NCBI GenBank assembly: GCA_002929135.1
Contig: PESC01000012.1
Coordinates: forward strand, 1 to 64,000
Origin: Methylomonas sp.
GTDB taxonomy: Bacteria; Pseudomonadota; Gammaproteobacteria; Methylococcales; Methylomonadaceae
DNA length: 64,000 nt
Direction: 5' to 3'
Position numbers and translations under genes: made by a program. The notes beneath the pieces are model-generated. The model was not told the origin of the DNA, did not search any database, and worked only from the letters and a program-made list of their open reading frames with translations. Positions 62,876-64,000 of this stretch are shown here, in pieces (position 1 is the first letter of the stretch; every line of letters begins with the position of its first letter).

Positions 62876-64000
62876 ATGCCGTTCGAACCATGGCTATTGA
62901 TAGCTGTTTTTGTCATCAACCTGGCGTTATCGATAGCATTGCTGTTTTTGCTGTTGCGACAAAGCAGCAAAATTGCCGACTTGCAAACTCGGCTCGATGC
63001 GAATCAAGGCAGCGACGAGCGGATGGAACGCAGCATCCGTGGCGAAATGGCCACCAATCGCCAGGAAATCAGCACAACCTTGCGGCAAAACCGCGAGGAA
63101 TTGGGTGGGGCCATCGAACGGCAAAGTCAGTCACTGAATAGCGCTAACGAACAGTCGCGTCAAATGCTGGAAGAAAAGCTCGGAGCTTTCCAGCAGGAGC
63201 ACCGCAACCAGTCGGAAGAGTTGCGCAAATTGGTGGATGACAAACTCAATCTGGCGCAACAGGACGCCCGTCAGGGGCGTGGCGAAATGGCGGACAGCCT
63301 GAAACGGTTTGGCGACAGCCAAAAAGAGCAGATGGAGAGTCTGGGCGGCTTGTTGAAAAATCAGATCGAAACCTTCACTAGCCAATTGGCTTTGCAGTTA
63401 TCGGCGTTTACCCAGAACAACAGCGAAAGCCTGGCCAAAATCAGCACGGTGCTGGAAGAGCGTCTGAATCAGGCGTTGCACGATGCCCGCCAGGGCCGCA
63501 ACGAACAGGCCGAGGGTCTGCAACGCTTCGGCGAACAGATAACCGGGCAATTGCATCAACTGATGCAGCGTAACAGCGAAGGTCTGGAAACCTTGCGCCA
63601 GGCCGTGGAAGCCAAATTGAGCCACATCCAGGCCGACAATAACCAGAAGCTGGAACAAATGCGGCAAACCGTGGATGAAAAGCTGCATAACACGCTGGAG
63701 CAACGCCTGGGTGAATCGTTCAAACGGGTCAGCGAGCATCTGGAACAGGTGCATAAAGGCCTGGGTGAAATGCGCACACTGGCATCCGGTGTCGGCGATC
63801 TCAAAAAGGTTTTGAGCAATGTAAAAATCCGTGGCACCTGGGGTGAGGTGCAACTGGACGGCATACTCGACCAGATTTTGAGCCAGGAGCAATACGCCAA
63901 AAACGTTTCGACCCGCCCGGGCAGCAGTGAGCGGGTGGAGTTTGCGATCAAACTGCCAGGCCGGGATGCGACCGACCAGCCCGTATGGCTGCCCATCGAT
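62876..64000 (+). CDS. rmuC: DNA recombination protein RmuC, 5' part (truncated by window end)
   Basis: Starts at ATG 62876 with AAGGAG seven bases upstream and stays open to the end of the window (375 codons seen). It has an N-terminal membrane helix (LLIAVFVINLALSIALLFLLL). A long coiled coil with repeated EELxxxR and ARQGRxEQAEGLxRF segments follows, then the start of the RmuC nuclease-like domain (LKKVLSNVKIRGTWGEVQL, LDQILSQEQYAKNV, VEFAIKLPG). RmuC suppresses inversion at short inverted repeats in E. coli; the mechanism is unsettled. Confidence 0.93.
   Translation, partial: MPFEPWLLIAVFVINLALSIALLFLLLRQSSKIADLQTRLDANQGSDERMERSIRGEMATNRQEISTTLRQNREELGGAIERQSQSLNSANEQSRQMLEEKLGAFQQEHRNQSEELRKLVDDKLNLAQQDARQGRGEMADSLKRFGDSQKEQMESLGGLLKNQIETFTSQLALQLSAFTQNNSESLAKISTVLEERLNQALHDARQGRNEQAEGLQRFGEQITGQLHQLMQRNSEGLETLRQAVEAKLSHIQADNNQKLEQMRQTVDEKLHNTLEQRLGESFKRVSEHLEQVHKGLGEMRTLASGVGDLKKVLSNVKIRGTWGEVQLDGILDQILSQEQYAKNVSTRPGSSERVEFAIKLPGRDATDQPVWLPID

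Overview
The window reads as chromosomal DNA of a gammaproteobacterial methane oxidiser (order Methylococcales; something near Methylomonas or Methylobacter, from gene content only). The support is a tandem pair of tetrahydromethanopterin-linked methylene dehydrogenases, a full set of hopanoid genes including the adenosylhopane enzymes HpnH and HpnG and an HpnO-type aminotransferase, CopC/CopD copper genes inside that cluster, and otherwise gammaproteobacterial housekeeping genes. Coding density is high, genes sit in short operons, and GTG and TTG starts are common. No rRNA, tRNA, CRISPR array, prophage or intact insertion sequence was recognised.

Layout. Positions 1-8210 (minus strand): queF - FlhB-like small protein - psd, then yajC - secD, ndk, rlmN - pilF, hisS. 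Two familiar operons look broken here: no secF follows secD, and no rodZ/ispG lies between pilF and hisS. Both breaks carry dispersed repeats. 8.5-14.2 kb: rubredoxin, proS, the two methylene-H4MPT dehydrogenases, suhB and trmJ. 14.2-16.6 kb: a 117-bp element with 21-bp perfect terminal inverted repeats, a phosphohexomutase and apt. 16.7-29.0 kb: the hopanoid and envelope-lipid region. hpnH, hpnM/mlaC and mlaA run left; squalene synthase, shc, hpnG, hpnO, copC, copD and dxs run right.

29-41.6 kb: DUF2066 gene / purM; lptD - surA - a helicase-less DbpA RNA-binding protein; the divergent amgK - murU pair; sppA; gap - pyk. 41.7-47.8 kb: a minus-strand group of a threonine-phosphate decarboxylase, an RND efflux pair and an orphan OmpR-type regulator. 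48-55.4 kb: nagZ - hpt - mtiP (muropeptide and purine salvage), an orphan FliL-like protein, a D,D-carboxypeptidase with a C10 tract before its SPOR domain, slyX, a small acidic protein, a P-loop ATPase, metA and a guanine deaminase. 55.4-59.4 kb: an IS200/IS605 remnant, then a cobalamin riboswitch in front of btuB, a small BtuM-like membrane protein and cbiB. 59.4-64 kb: a Bfd-like ferredoxin, a ThiS-ThiG fusion, DAHP synthase, an RMD1-family protein and the 5' part of rmuC, which runs off the window.

How the genes fit together. dxs supplies isoprenoid precursor, squalene synthase and Shc make hopene, HpnH/HpnG/HpnO extend it to amino-bacteriohopanepolyols, and MlaA/HpnM are candidates for lipid movement. 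NagZ, AmgK and MurU form a wall-recycling route. BtuB, the BtuM-like protein, CbiB and the threonine-phosphate decarboxylase suggest corrinoid salvage. The least explained features are copCD inside the hopanoid operon, the BtuM-like protein, the free-standing DbpA RNA-binding domain, the slippage-prone carboxypeptidase gene and the repeat family at operon breakpoints.
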